The notes beneath the pieces were generated by a model. It did not search any database and had not been told where the DNA came from. It saw only the letters and a program-made list of their open reading frames with translations. 47,199 nucleotides of DNA from Clostridia bacterium (GTDB lineage Bacteria; Bacillota; Clostridia; Christensenellales; Aristaeellaceae): positions 1-47,199 of the forward strand of contig JAUMVG010000022.1 in assembly GCA_030530315.1 (NCBI GenBank). The letters are read 5' to 3'. Below are positions 8,202-14,758 of the stretch, piece after piece. Both the position numbers and the translations under genes were made by a program. Position 1 is the stretch's first letter; each line of letters opens with the position of its first letter.

Positions 8202-9230
8202 TTATGCGTTCTTTTCTTCCCAGGCTGCCAGGGATTCTCCCTCGATCAGCTCCGACGCGATGGTGACCGGGTCGCTGCTGGCGGTGTTGGGATGCTCGAT
8301 GTGGTCGATCAGCCGCAGGGCGGCCTCGCGGCCCATGGCCTCGGTGTCCTGGCGGATGGTGGTCAGGTGGGGCCGGATGGCCTGCACGTACTGTATGCCG
8401 TCATAGCCCGCGAAGGAGATGTCCTCCGGCACCCTGAGGCCCTTTTCCCGGGCGGCGGTCAGCGCGCCGAAGTACGACGCGTCGTCCGGCAGGAGGATGC
8501 AGCTGGGCCGGTCCTTCCGCTCCAGCAGCTTCAGCACGTGCCGATAAGCGCTCTCCGTGTCGTCATAGCGTCCCTGGTCCACGTAGCCGGCGGGCAGCTT
8601 CAAACCGTGGGCCTCCGCCGCGCGGTAGAAGCCCCGGATGCGGTTCTCCGTGACGGAGGAGTTGCGCTGGCCGTGAATGTAGGCGATGTGCCTATGTCCC
8701 AGCGCCACGGCCCTGTCCACCAGCATGCGGATGCCGTTGATGTTGTCGGAGATGATGTTGGGCCGGTTGTTGAACATGTGGTCGATGGTCACGCAGGGTA
8801 TGTCGCTGTTGACCAGGTCGGCCACCTCCGCGGAATAGAAATCCACGCAGGCCAGGCACACGCCGTCCACGTTGCGGTAGTGGCAGTGCTCCAGATAGGT
8901 CATCTCCATGGTGCCGATGTTGTGGTTGATGAAGGTGATGTCGTAGCCGTGGGACTCCGACTCCGCCTTGAAGGCATTCAGCACCGCCGCGAAGAAGGGA
9001 TGCATCAGGCCGCTGATGTTCTCGTCGACGAACAGCACGCCCAGGTTGTAGCTCCGGTTCGTCTTCAGCGCGCGCGCCAAGGCGTTGGGCCGGTAGCCGA
9101 TCTTCCTCGCCGTCTCCATGACCTGCTGGCGGGTGGCCTCGCTGATGTCGGAATAGCCGTTGAAGACCTTGCTCACCGTTGAGATGGACAGATCGCAGCT
9201 GCGCGCCACATCCTTGATGGTCACGGTCAT
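8202..9230 (-). CDS. LacI-family transcriptional regulator
   Basis: A 342-residue repressor with an N-terminal helix-turn-helix and hinge helix (TIKDVARSCDLSISTVSKVFNG, RKIGYRPNALARALKT) followed by a periplasmic-binding-protein-like effector domain (about 60-335). It probably responds to xylose or a xyloside and controls the alpha-xylosidase gene that follows in the same operon. ATG 9230 was chosen because GGGAGGAAAG lies 6-7 bp ahead; an alternative upstream start would swallow this site. Its promoter contains a perfect inverted repeat over the -10 and a LacI/CRE-like box near the start, which suggests autoregulation. Confidence 0.92.
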   Translation of the reverse strand: MTVTIKDVARSCDLSISTVSKVFNGYSDISEATRQQVMETARKIGYRPNALARALKTNRSYNLGVLFVDENISGLMHPFFAAVLNAFKAESESHGYDITFINHNIGTMEMTYLEHCHYRNVDGVCLACVDFYSAEVADLVNSDIPCVTIDHMFNNRPNIISDNINGIRMLVDRAVALGHRHIAYIHGQRNSSVTENRIRGFYRAAEAHGLKLPAGYVDQGRYDDTESAYRHVLKLLERKDRPSCILLPDDASYFGALTAAREKGLRVPEDISFAGYDGIQYVQAIRPHLTTIRQDTEAMGREAALRLIDHIEHPNTASSDPVTIASELIEGESLAAWEEKNA

Positions 9231-9255
9231 TGCTCTTTCCTCCCTCATCGCTTTC

Positions 9256-9286
9256 TAAAACGGTTTCGCCTATATACGAAGTATAT
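9256..9286 (-). promoter_or_regulatory. Candidate operators of the LacI-type regulator
   Basis: Two elements lie side by side. ATATAC-GAA-GTATAT (9272-9286) is a perfect 6-bp inverted repeat covering the -10. TAAAACGGTTTCG (about 9256-9268) resembles the AAxCGxTT core bound by LacI/CcpA-family proteins. Either could mediate autorepression or catabolite control; binding is not shown. Confidence 0.5.
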
Positions 9287-9308
9287 CGTCTCCCCGAGAA
9301 AAAAGCAA
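9280..9308 (-). promoter_or_regulatory. Sigma-A promoter for lacI-type/alpha-xylosidase operon
   Basis: On the minus strand TTGCTT (9303-9308) and TATACT (9280-9285) are separated by 17 bp. The -10 is embedded in the inverted repeat noted above. Confidence 0.75.
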
Positions 9309-9320
9309 GGGGTTTAACAG

Positions 9321-9354
9321 AAAAAGCCCCCGCTTTTCTGGGCCTGCGGGGGCT
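9321..9354 (-). terminator. Rho-independent terminator
   Basis: On the minus strand AGCCCCCGC and GCGGGGGCT form a perfect 9-bp stem with a 12-base loop, followed by TTTTTC. It ends the 9386-10663 transcript and insulates the downstream promoter. Confidence 0.9.
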
Positions 9355-9385
9355 GAAATCCAGTTTTGTTGAAAACGCGTTCGAC

Positions 9386-10663
9386 TCACTCATCCACGGT
9401 GGGGGCGTCGTCGGCAAAGAGGCGCTCCTGGGTGGTGATGTCCGCCGCGCCGGTGGCCGCCAGGCCCAGCTTTGCCTGGAAGGCGCTGAGGGCCGCGGCC
9501 GTGGTGCTGCCGAACACGCCGTCCGCGCTGCCGCTGGGCAGGTAGCCCAGCTCGATCAGGCGCTGCTGCAGCAGGTTGGTGGCCCAGGTGCAGTCGCCGG
9601 TCTTCATGAAATAGTAGGGGATGTCGGTGTCCTCCAGCTCCGGCATGTTCTCCGCCAGCACGTTGGAGGTCTCCTCCATCTCGTTCTCCTCGTAGCCGAA
9701 CAGCTTGTTCAGCGTGACCATCTCATAGCCCTGGTTGCGGGCCTCCTCCATCAACAGCTCCATCTTCAACAGGTCGTTTTCATTGGTCTTGAAGAAGTAG
9801 ATGTTGCCGGGAGCGATGTTCAGGCCGATGCGGCCGTTGTCCATGGAGCCTCCGTTGAAGGTCCACCCGGCGACGCCGCAGTAGCCGTTCTGCGCGAGAT
9901 AGGCGTGGGTGCGGCCGTCGTTTTCGCCGTCGCCGCCGTAGAGCCTGAGGAAGTGGGGGTGGTACTTCACGCCCAGCACATAGCTGACGGCGATGGACTG
10001 CTTCCAGATCTCGGAAGCCATCATCAGGTCGTTCATGGCGTAGAGCTTGGCCATGCCGCTGTAGCAGCGGTTTTCGATCTCAAAGCCCATGCCGTACACG
10101 CAGTTTCGAATGACGTCGGCCATGCCCCGCCGCATCACGTTTTCGCCGGTGGGGAACAGCGTCAGCTTCGCGCCGAAGTCATAGGCCTTCTTGGCAAACT
10201 TCGTGGTGATCGCCACGCCGGAACACTCGTCCACGGTGATGGCGATCATGCGCTCCTCGGTGTTGGCCTTCCTGAAGATCGGCAGGAAGCCCTCCGCCGA
10301 GGGCTGGGGCCGAACCAGCCCGTAGGGGTCGTCCGGGTTGTAGGTGGGCTCCGGCGTGGGGCTGGGCTCCGGGCTGGGCGTGGGGGAGGGCGTCAGCACC
10401 TGGATGTTTCCACCGGACTCCACGAAGCTGCCGGCCGTCAGCACCAGCTGGTGCTCGTCCACCGGCGGATCGTTGGCGTCCACATAGCCGCTGTCCTGCC
10501 CGGCGGTCGCCTGGGGCAGCTGGCCGTCCCGGGTCGGGCCCATCCGGTTGGTGATCACGATGGCCGCAACCAGCGCCAGCGCCGCCAATGCCAGCACGCC
10601 TATCACAAAGGACAGGCAGCCGCCCTGGGCGCGCATCCGGCGATGGAGGGTTCTTCTGGGCAT
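9386..10663 (-). CDS. Degenerate NodB-like protein with PG-binding domain
   Basis: A 425-residue paralogue of the 3710-4918 protein with the same plan: basic start, one membrane helix (about 15-38), Pro/Ser/Thr-rich spacer, NodB-like domain (about 130-345) and C-terminal peptidoglycan-binding repeat. The metal site is broken. TVDEC (Asp145, Glu146) replaces TVDDC, and ENRCYSG replaces ENHTFTH, so both His ligands are Arg199 and Gly203. RLYGGD replaces RPRGGD. It is therefore probably a non-catalytic wall-binding protein. ATG 10663 with an upstream GAGGA is preferred to a TTG at 10690. It lies 63 bp after the histidine-kinase stop; a TATAAT at 10692-10697 without a good -35 could give extra transcription. 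A strong terminator follows. Confidence 0.8.
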   Translation of the reverse strand: MPRRTLHRRMRAQGGCLSFVIGVLALAALALVAAIVITNRMGPTRDGQLPQATAGQDSGYVDANDPPVDEHQLVLTAGSFVESGGNIQVLTPSPTPSPEPSPTPEPTYNPDDPYGLVRPQPSAEGFLPIFRKANTEERMIAITVDECSGVAITTKFAKKAYDFGAKLTLFPTGENVMRRGMADVIRNCVYGMGFEIENRCYSGMAKLYAMNDLMMASEIWKQSIAVSYVLGVKYHPHFLRLYGGDGENDGRTHAYLAQNGYCGVAGWTFNGGSMDNGRIGLNIAPGNIYFFKTNENDLLKMELLMEEARNQGYEMVTLNKLFGYEENEMEETSNVLAENMPELEDTDIPYYFMKTGDCTWATNLLQQRLIELGYLPSGSADGVFGSTTAAALSAFQAKLGLAATGAADITTQERLFADDAPTVDE

Positions 10664-10726
10664 CTCTTTATCCTCGCAATTGTCGATCAATATTATATGG
10701 AAGAAAGGGGGACTCGAGGCGCGGGT

Positions 10727-12520
10727 CTACGCCTCCTCGCTGCCCTCATCCTCAGTCTTTTCCTTGGGCTTTTTGCGGTGAACGGTGAAGCTGAACTCCG
10801 TGCCGGAGCCCTTCTCGCTGGTCACCCAAATGTCCTCGTCCATGCGCTTCAGCAGCTCCTTGGCGATGGAGAGGCCGAGGCCGCTGCCCTTGCCGCTGTG
10901 GGCCTTGTCCACCTTGTAGAAGCGGTCGAACACGTAGGGCAGGTCGTTTTCCTCGATGCCGATGCCGGTATCCTTCACGTGGAGCACCACGCGCTCGTCG
11001 TCCCAATCGGCGGAGACGGACACGCTGCCCGACTCGGTGTACTTGATGGCGTTGTCCACCAGTATGATCAGCAGCTGCTCCACCCGGTCGCCGTTGGCAT
11101 AGACCTGGGGGCACTGGGCAAAGTCGGTCAGCACCTTCAGCTCCAGGCCCTTCTCCTTCGCGATGGCGACGTAGCGGTCGCACACGTCGTAGACGATGTC
11201 GTCCAGGGTCATGACGCTCTTCTGGATGGACAGGGTGCCGCTCTGCAGGCGCGACAGCTCCAGCTGGTCGTTAATCAGCCGGGACAGGCGCATGATCTCC
11301 CGCAGGATGATGTCGTAATAGCGCTGGCGGTCCGCCTCCTCGGTGACCAGGCCCTCCTTCAGGGGCTCGATCAGGGCGCGCATCGCCGTCAGCGGCGTGC
11401 GCAGCTCGTGGGAGACGTTGGACACGTAGTCCCTGCGGGTCTTCTCCAGGCGCTCCATCTGGGTGATGTCGGAGAACAGGCCCACCGCGCCGGCGATGCT
11501 GCCGATCTCGTCCACGATGGGGGTGATCGTCAGCCGCAGGATCATGTCCCTGGAATTGAGGTTCCGGGTCATCGGCTCGCCGGACTGTATGACGCCGTCG
11601 AAATCCTCCCAGATGCTCTTGTCCGGGATCAGCTTCATCCGCGGGTCGGGCAGGTGAAGCGCCAGCTTCTGCCGGGTGAAGAACTTCTCCAGCGCGGGGT
11701 TGGTGTGGGTCACCTTGCCCTCATGGTCGATGGCCACGATGGCCTCGGACAGGCCGTTGAGCATGTTGCGCAGGCGGTTGCGCTCCACGATGAGGGTGTA
11801 CAGGTTGCGGGACAGCTGGTCGGACAGGTTGTTGACCGCCTTGCCCAGCTCGCCCAGCTCGCCCTCCGCCGCCTCGTCGGCCCGGGCCTCCAGGTCGCCC
11901 TCGGACATGGACACCGCCACGTCCCTCAGCTTGACGATGGACTGCTGGCGGGCGTTGATGTAGCGCTGCAGCTTCTGCTGGCAGCGCAGGCCGACCGCCG
12001 AGATCGCCGCGCCGATCAGCGCGGAGGCGATGACCGCAATCAGCCACGCGACAGCGCCCGCACCTTTGACGGGCAGCGCGGCGGCCACCTTGCTCCACTC
12101 GCTGTTTTGAGGCTCGATCAGGGCATCCGCATAGACATAGCGAACGCCACCCATGCGAAACGCGCCTCTCTTCGCCTCCAAAACGCCGCTGTCGACGCCC
12201 TCCTTCAGGCCGGGAAGGGGCTGATCGCCGGTGAGGCAGGCCTCCCGATACTCGCCGCCCATGTACGCCAGCCACAGCTGTCCGCCGGAGGACGCGACAA
12301 GGCCCGCCTCATCCGCCAGGCGGTCTGGGGCGTTTGCCGGATCCTCCGAGGCCAGTTCCGCGAGGTACTCGACCATCGGATTCAGTTGTGCGCGCGCTGC
12401 GGCATTTGTCTGGATTCGGGTAATGACGGCAAAGGCAGACAGACTCACGGCCATCGTGACCGCGATCACGATGCCCGTGAACAACGCAGCGCGCTTCGTC
12501 AGCACGCTGCTATTTTTCAT
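10727..12520 (-). CDS. Sensor histidine kinase (WalK/PhoR-like)
   Basis: A 597-residue membrane kinase with a first helix (about 12-35), an extracytoplasmic sensor region (about 36-150), a second helix (about 152-178), a HAMP-like segment (about 180-245), a PAS domain (about 250-360), HisKA with the H-box HELRTPLTAM, and HATPase_c with NAIKYTESG (N-box), DTGIGI (G1), FDRFYKVDKA (F-box) and GSGLGLSIA (G2). All catalytic motifs are intact. It should phosphorylate the response regulator encoded immediately upstream, with which it shares an ATGA overlap. Domain order matches WalK and PhoR of Firmicutes. The stimulus is unknown, but the deacetylase-like wall protein directly downstream fits a cell-envelope regulon. 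Confidence 0.92.
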   Translation of the reverse strand: MKNSSVLTKRAALFTGIVIAVTMAVSLSAFAVITRIQTNAAARAQLNPMVEYLAELASEDPANAPDRLADEAGLVASSGGQLWLAYMGGEYREACLTGDQPLPGLKEGVDSGVLEAKRGAFRMGGVRYVYADALIEPQNSEWSKVAAALPVKGAGAVAWLIAVIASALIGAAISAVGLRCQQKLQRYINARQQSIVKLRDVAVSMSEGDLEARADEAAEGELGELGKAVNNLSDQLSRNLYTLIVERNRLRNMLNGLSEAIVAIDHEGKVTHTNPALEKFFTRQKLALHLPDPRMKLIPDKSIWEDFDGVIQSGEPMTRNLNSRDMILRLTITPIVDEIGSIAGAVGLFSDITQMERLEKTRRDYVSNVSHELRTPLTAMRALIEPLKEGLVTEEADRQRYYDIILREIMRLSRLINDQLELSRLQSGTLSIQKSVMTLDDIVYDVCDRYVAIAKEKGLELKVLTDFAQCPQVYANGDRVEQLLIILVDNAIKYTESGSVSVSADWDDERVVLHVKDTGIGIEENDLPYVFDRFYKVDKAHSGKGSGLGLSIAKELLKRMDEDIWVTSEKGSGTEFSFTVHRKKPKEKTEDEGSEEA

Positions 12521-13212
12521 GCGTTGACCTCAAACCTGTAGCCGACTCCGTAGACCGTCTTCAGCGCCCAGGGCACGTTTTCCTGGGGCAGCTTCTGGCG
12601 GATGCGCTTGATGTGGGCGTCCACGGTGCGGGTGTCTCCAAAGTAGTCGTAGCCCCAGACCCGGGAGAGGATCTGCTCGCGGGAGAAGACCTGGCCCACG
12701 TTGCTGGTGAGCATGTGCAGGATCTCGACCTCCTTGGGCGTGCAGGGGATCACCTTGCCGGCCACCTTGACCTGGTAATTCTCCAGGCTGATCTCCAGCT
12801 GGGGCAGGCGGATGATGCTGCTGTCCTCCTCGCCCTGCTTTTCGGAGAAGCGGCGCAGGACCGCCTTGATGCGGGCCAGCACCTCGCGGGGGGAGAAGGG
12901 CTTGACGATGTAATCGTCCGCGCCCAGCTCCAGGCCCAGGATGCGGTCGATCTCCTCGCCCTTAGCCGTGAGCATGATGATGGGCAGCGAACTGGTCTGG
13001 CGGATGGCGCGGCACACGTCGATACCCGAAACCCTGGGCATCATCAGGTCCAACACCACCATATCGGGGTGAAGGCTCTCCACCATCTCCAGCGCCTGCT
13101 GACCGTCATAGGCACTCTGATGCTCATAGCCCTCCTTGCTCAGGTAGAGGCCGAGGGACTCATGCACCACCGGATCGTCGTCAGCAATCAAAATAAGAGG
13201 ATACATTGACAT
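12517..13212 (-). CDS. OmpR/PhoB-family response regulator
   Basis: A 231-residue regulator with an N-terminal receiver domain and a C-terminal winged-helix DNA-binding domain. Phosphorylation residues are visible: the acidic pair in IADDDP, the acceptor Asp in MVVLDLMMP, Thr in MLTAK and Lys in YIVKPFSPRE. The C-terminus has the RTVDAHIKRIRQKL recognition helix and VYGVGYRFE wing of the family. GGGGTGA stands 8 bp before ATG 13212. Its stop overlaps the kinase start as ATGA, so the two are translated together. WalR/PhoB type is likely; orthology to WalR is not certain because walH/walI are absent and the walJ-like gene lies elsewhere (23927-24739). Confidence 0.93.
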   Translation of the reverse strand: MSMYPLILIADDDPVVHESLGLYLSKEGYEHQSAYDGQQALEMVESLHPDMVVLDLMMPRVSGIDVCRAIRQTSSLPIIMLTAKGEEIDRILGLELGADDYIVKPFSPREVLARIKAVLRRFSEKQGEEDSSIIRLPQLEISLENYQVKVAGKVIPCTPKEVEILHMLTSNVGQVFSREQILSRVWGYDYFGDTRTVDAHIKRIRQKLPQENVPWALKTVYGVGYRFEVNA

Positions 13213-13245
13213 TTATATCACCCCGAATATCACATTTGTATATTT

Positions 13246-13274
13246 ATTATATACATTCCTTCAACTTAGTGCAA
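13246..13274 (-). promoter_or_regulatory. Sigma-A promoter for two-component operon
   Basis: On the minus strand TTGCAC (13269-13274) and a perfect TATAAT (13246-13251) are separated by 17 bp, about 34 bp before the response-regulator ATG. Confidence 0.85.
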
Positions 13275-13339
13275 CCATCTCCCGAAGAAGCCCAGATTTT
13301 ATCACAATTCAGCCCGCCTCAAAACGCATATAACGGCGC

Positions 13340-13383
13340 AAAAAACGGCGGAAAAGACGCCCCTGGGCATCCCTCCCGCCGTT
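13340..13383 (-). terminator. Rho-independent terminator
   Basis: On the minus strand AACGGCGG and CCGCCGTT pair around a nested GATGCCC/GGGCGTC hairpin, and six T residues overlap and follow the stem. It ends the 13405-13839 transcript. Confidence 0.85.
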
Positions 13384-13404
13384 ACTTCTTTCGGAAAAAC
13401 GCAT

Positions 13405-13839
13405 TCAGTTCGCCAAAAACGCCTTCTGCCGGTCGATGGCCTCGTTCTGGCGGATCACAAAGTCGCTGGCGATGCCCCTGGCGTGGGGATCCGCGCCGTC
13501 GTAGGTGTTCAGCGACTTGGTCATCTCAATCACGCCCATGGTGGCGCCCTGGATCACGATCTCGGCGATGTGGGCGGAGGAGCGGTCCGCGAAGGTCTCC
13601 GCCTCGATGCCCATCCACATGCCCGCCCTGGCCATGAGCCCCGTGGGTTCCTCGCCGCCGCCTGCGGCCCGAAGGGCCTGCTCGCCCTCCCGCTGGGCCT
13701 CGGCGTAGCTGTCCCGCTCGGCCCTGAGTTCGCCGATCATGCCCTCGTCCTCCGCCTTCTTCATCAGCTGCTCCACTGCGTCCTTGCCCGTGCGCGCGTT
13801 GCGCACCACGTCCTGCAAGAGCTGAACCGTCTCATTCAT
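13405..13839 (-). CDS. Small helical protein of unknown function
   Basis: A 144-residue, highly helical and acidic protein that I do not recognise with certainty. It begins with MNETVQLLQDVVRNARTGKD and continues with long amphipathic helices rich in Glu, Ala and Lys. Length and pattern resemble ferritin-like or DUF2383-type four-helix bundles, but no di-iron motif can be asserted. It has no signal peptide or membrane segment. Its Shine-Dalgarno GGGAGG lies 8 nt from the ATG but is buried in a perfect 14-bp hairpin (13848-13886), so expression is likely controlled at translation or by an internal promoter. It is downstream of dnaX and the radC-like gene and ends in a strong terminator. Confidence 0.7.
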   Translation of the reverse strand: MNETVQLLQDVVRNARTGKDAVEQLMKKAEDEGMIGELRAERDSYAEAQREGEQALRAAGGGEEPTGLMARAGMWMGIEAETFADRSSAHIAEIVIQGATMGVIEMTKSLNTYDGADPHARGIASDFVIRQNEAIDRQKAFLAN

Positions 13840-13847
13840 AGAAATAA

Positions 13848-13886
13848 CCTCCCGCGCATGAATTCGGTATTATCATGCGCGGGAGG
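13848..13886 (-). promoter_or_regulatory. Perfect 14-bp hairpin sequestering an SD
   Basis: CCTCCCGCGCATGA (13848-13861) and TCATGCGCGGGAGG (13873-13886) are perfect inverted repeats around an 11-base loop. On the minus strand the 3' arm ends in GGGAGG, the SD of the 13405-13839 gene, 8 nt before its ATG. A GATAAT (minus strand, 13869-13874) lies across the loop. If used as a -10 it would start transcripts at about 13862, without the 5' arm and with a free SD. Confidence 0.7.
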
Positions 13887-13957
13887 CAATCCGTTTAACG
13901 CGGAAAAGAATGACACCCGGAGGGATTTCAACCAATCCCAAAGTATGGAAATAACGA

Positions 13958-14758
13958 TTATTCCCCGCCTTCCTCCCCGGCATAGCGCTCGTGCAGGGCC
14001 AGGTTTCCGGATTCGGCGCGGATGTTCTGCATCCAGCCCTCCTTGTTCATGCTGCGGAAGCCGCCGCTTCCCGCCAGCACGCAGTCCACCAGCTCCACGT
14101 CGGCGGCCCGCAGCGTGTTTGCGATGATCTCCAGCCGCTCGGCGCGCTCCTCGTCCGTCTCCAGGGGAATGGCGTTCGCCGACCGCACCAGAAACACGTA
14201 TTTCGCGCCGGCAGTGACCGCCTCCGTCACCATCCAGCGCACGTTGGCCGCGTCCCACCAGTTCGCCGAGCGCGCCGCCGGCTTCAGCGCCATAAGGTTG
14301 AAGTCGAAATCGGTGGTGATCATCCATAGCGGCGACGCCGACAGCTTTTCAGCAATGGGCTGCAGAAAGCGCAGCACCTCCTGGTAGCAGGTTAATCGCA
14401 ATTCCCTGCTTGTATGCAGGCTGTGATAGGCGCGCATCAACCGGCCGGTGATCCCCATCCACTCCGCCATGGCAGCGGTGACGCCCCTGACCGAGCGCAG
14501 CTCCTCCTCCGAGGCGCTGAACACGCCGCCCACCGAGCCGAAGCGGGCCACCAGCGCCCGGGAGACCTCCTCGATGTCCTGGCGGGGCACGGCGTGGTAG
14601 AGGATCAGCTCCACCATCTCGTGGGGCTTCAGGCTGTCCCAGCCCTCCCGCTCCATCCGCTGGCGCAGCCGCTTCCGATGGCCCAGCCACAGGGGCTTTT
14701 CCGCCGGCGCCTCCAGACTACTCGACGATGTCGATCTTTTCCCGTCCGAACACATCAT
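13958..14758 (-). CDS. RadC-like protein with degenerate JAB/MPN site
   Basis: A 266-residue protein with an N-terminal helix-hairpin-helix region (GHRKRLRQRM, VELILYHAVPRQDIEEVSRAL, VRGVTAAMAEWMGI) and a C-terminal JAB/MPN fold, the layout of RadC/UPF0758. The usual HxHPSG metal motif is replaced by RSANAIP, while the following EERAERLEIIANTLRAADVELVDCVLAG keeps the RadC pattern. The metal site is therefore lost, so a structural or DNA-binding role is more likely than hydrolysis. The start is uncertain: ATG 14758 lies inside the end of dnaX with no SD, and it overlaps the TGA of the dnaX -1 frame as ATGA. Translational coupling to dnaX is inferred. Most of the gap after the stop contains the SD-sequestering hairpin. 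Confidence 0.75.
   Translation of the reverse strand: MMCSDGKRSTSSSSLEAPAEKPLWLGHRKRLRQRMEREGWDSLKPHEMVELILYHAVPRQDIEEVSRALVARFGSVGGVFSASEEELRSVRGVTAAMAEWMGITGRLMRAYHSLHTSRELRLTCYQEVLRFLQPIAEKLSASPLWMITTDFDFNLMALKPAARSANWWDAANVRWMVTEAVTAGAKYVFLVRSANAIPLETDEERAERLEIIANTLRAADVELVDCVLAGSGGFRSMNKEGWMQNIRAESGNLALHERYAGEEGGE

Noticed and set aside
5541-9182. A plus-strand frame of over 1200 codons opposite the xylosidase and lacI-type genes.
   Set aside because: It is the antisense shadow of well-supported genes; its His/Val/Gly/Leu-rich translation matches no family and it lacks a ribosome binding site. The same holds for 9230-12541 and 35767-38292 on the plus strand.
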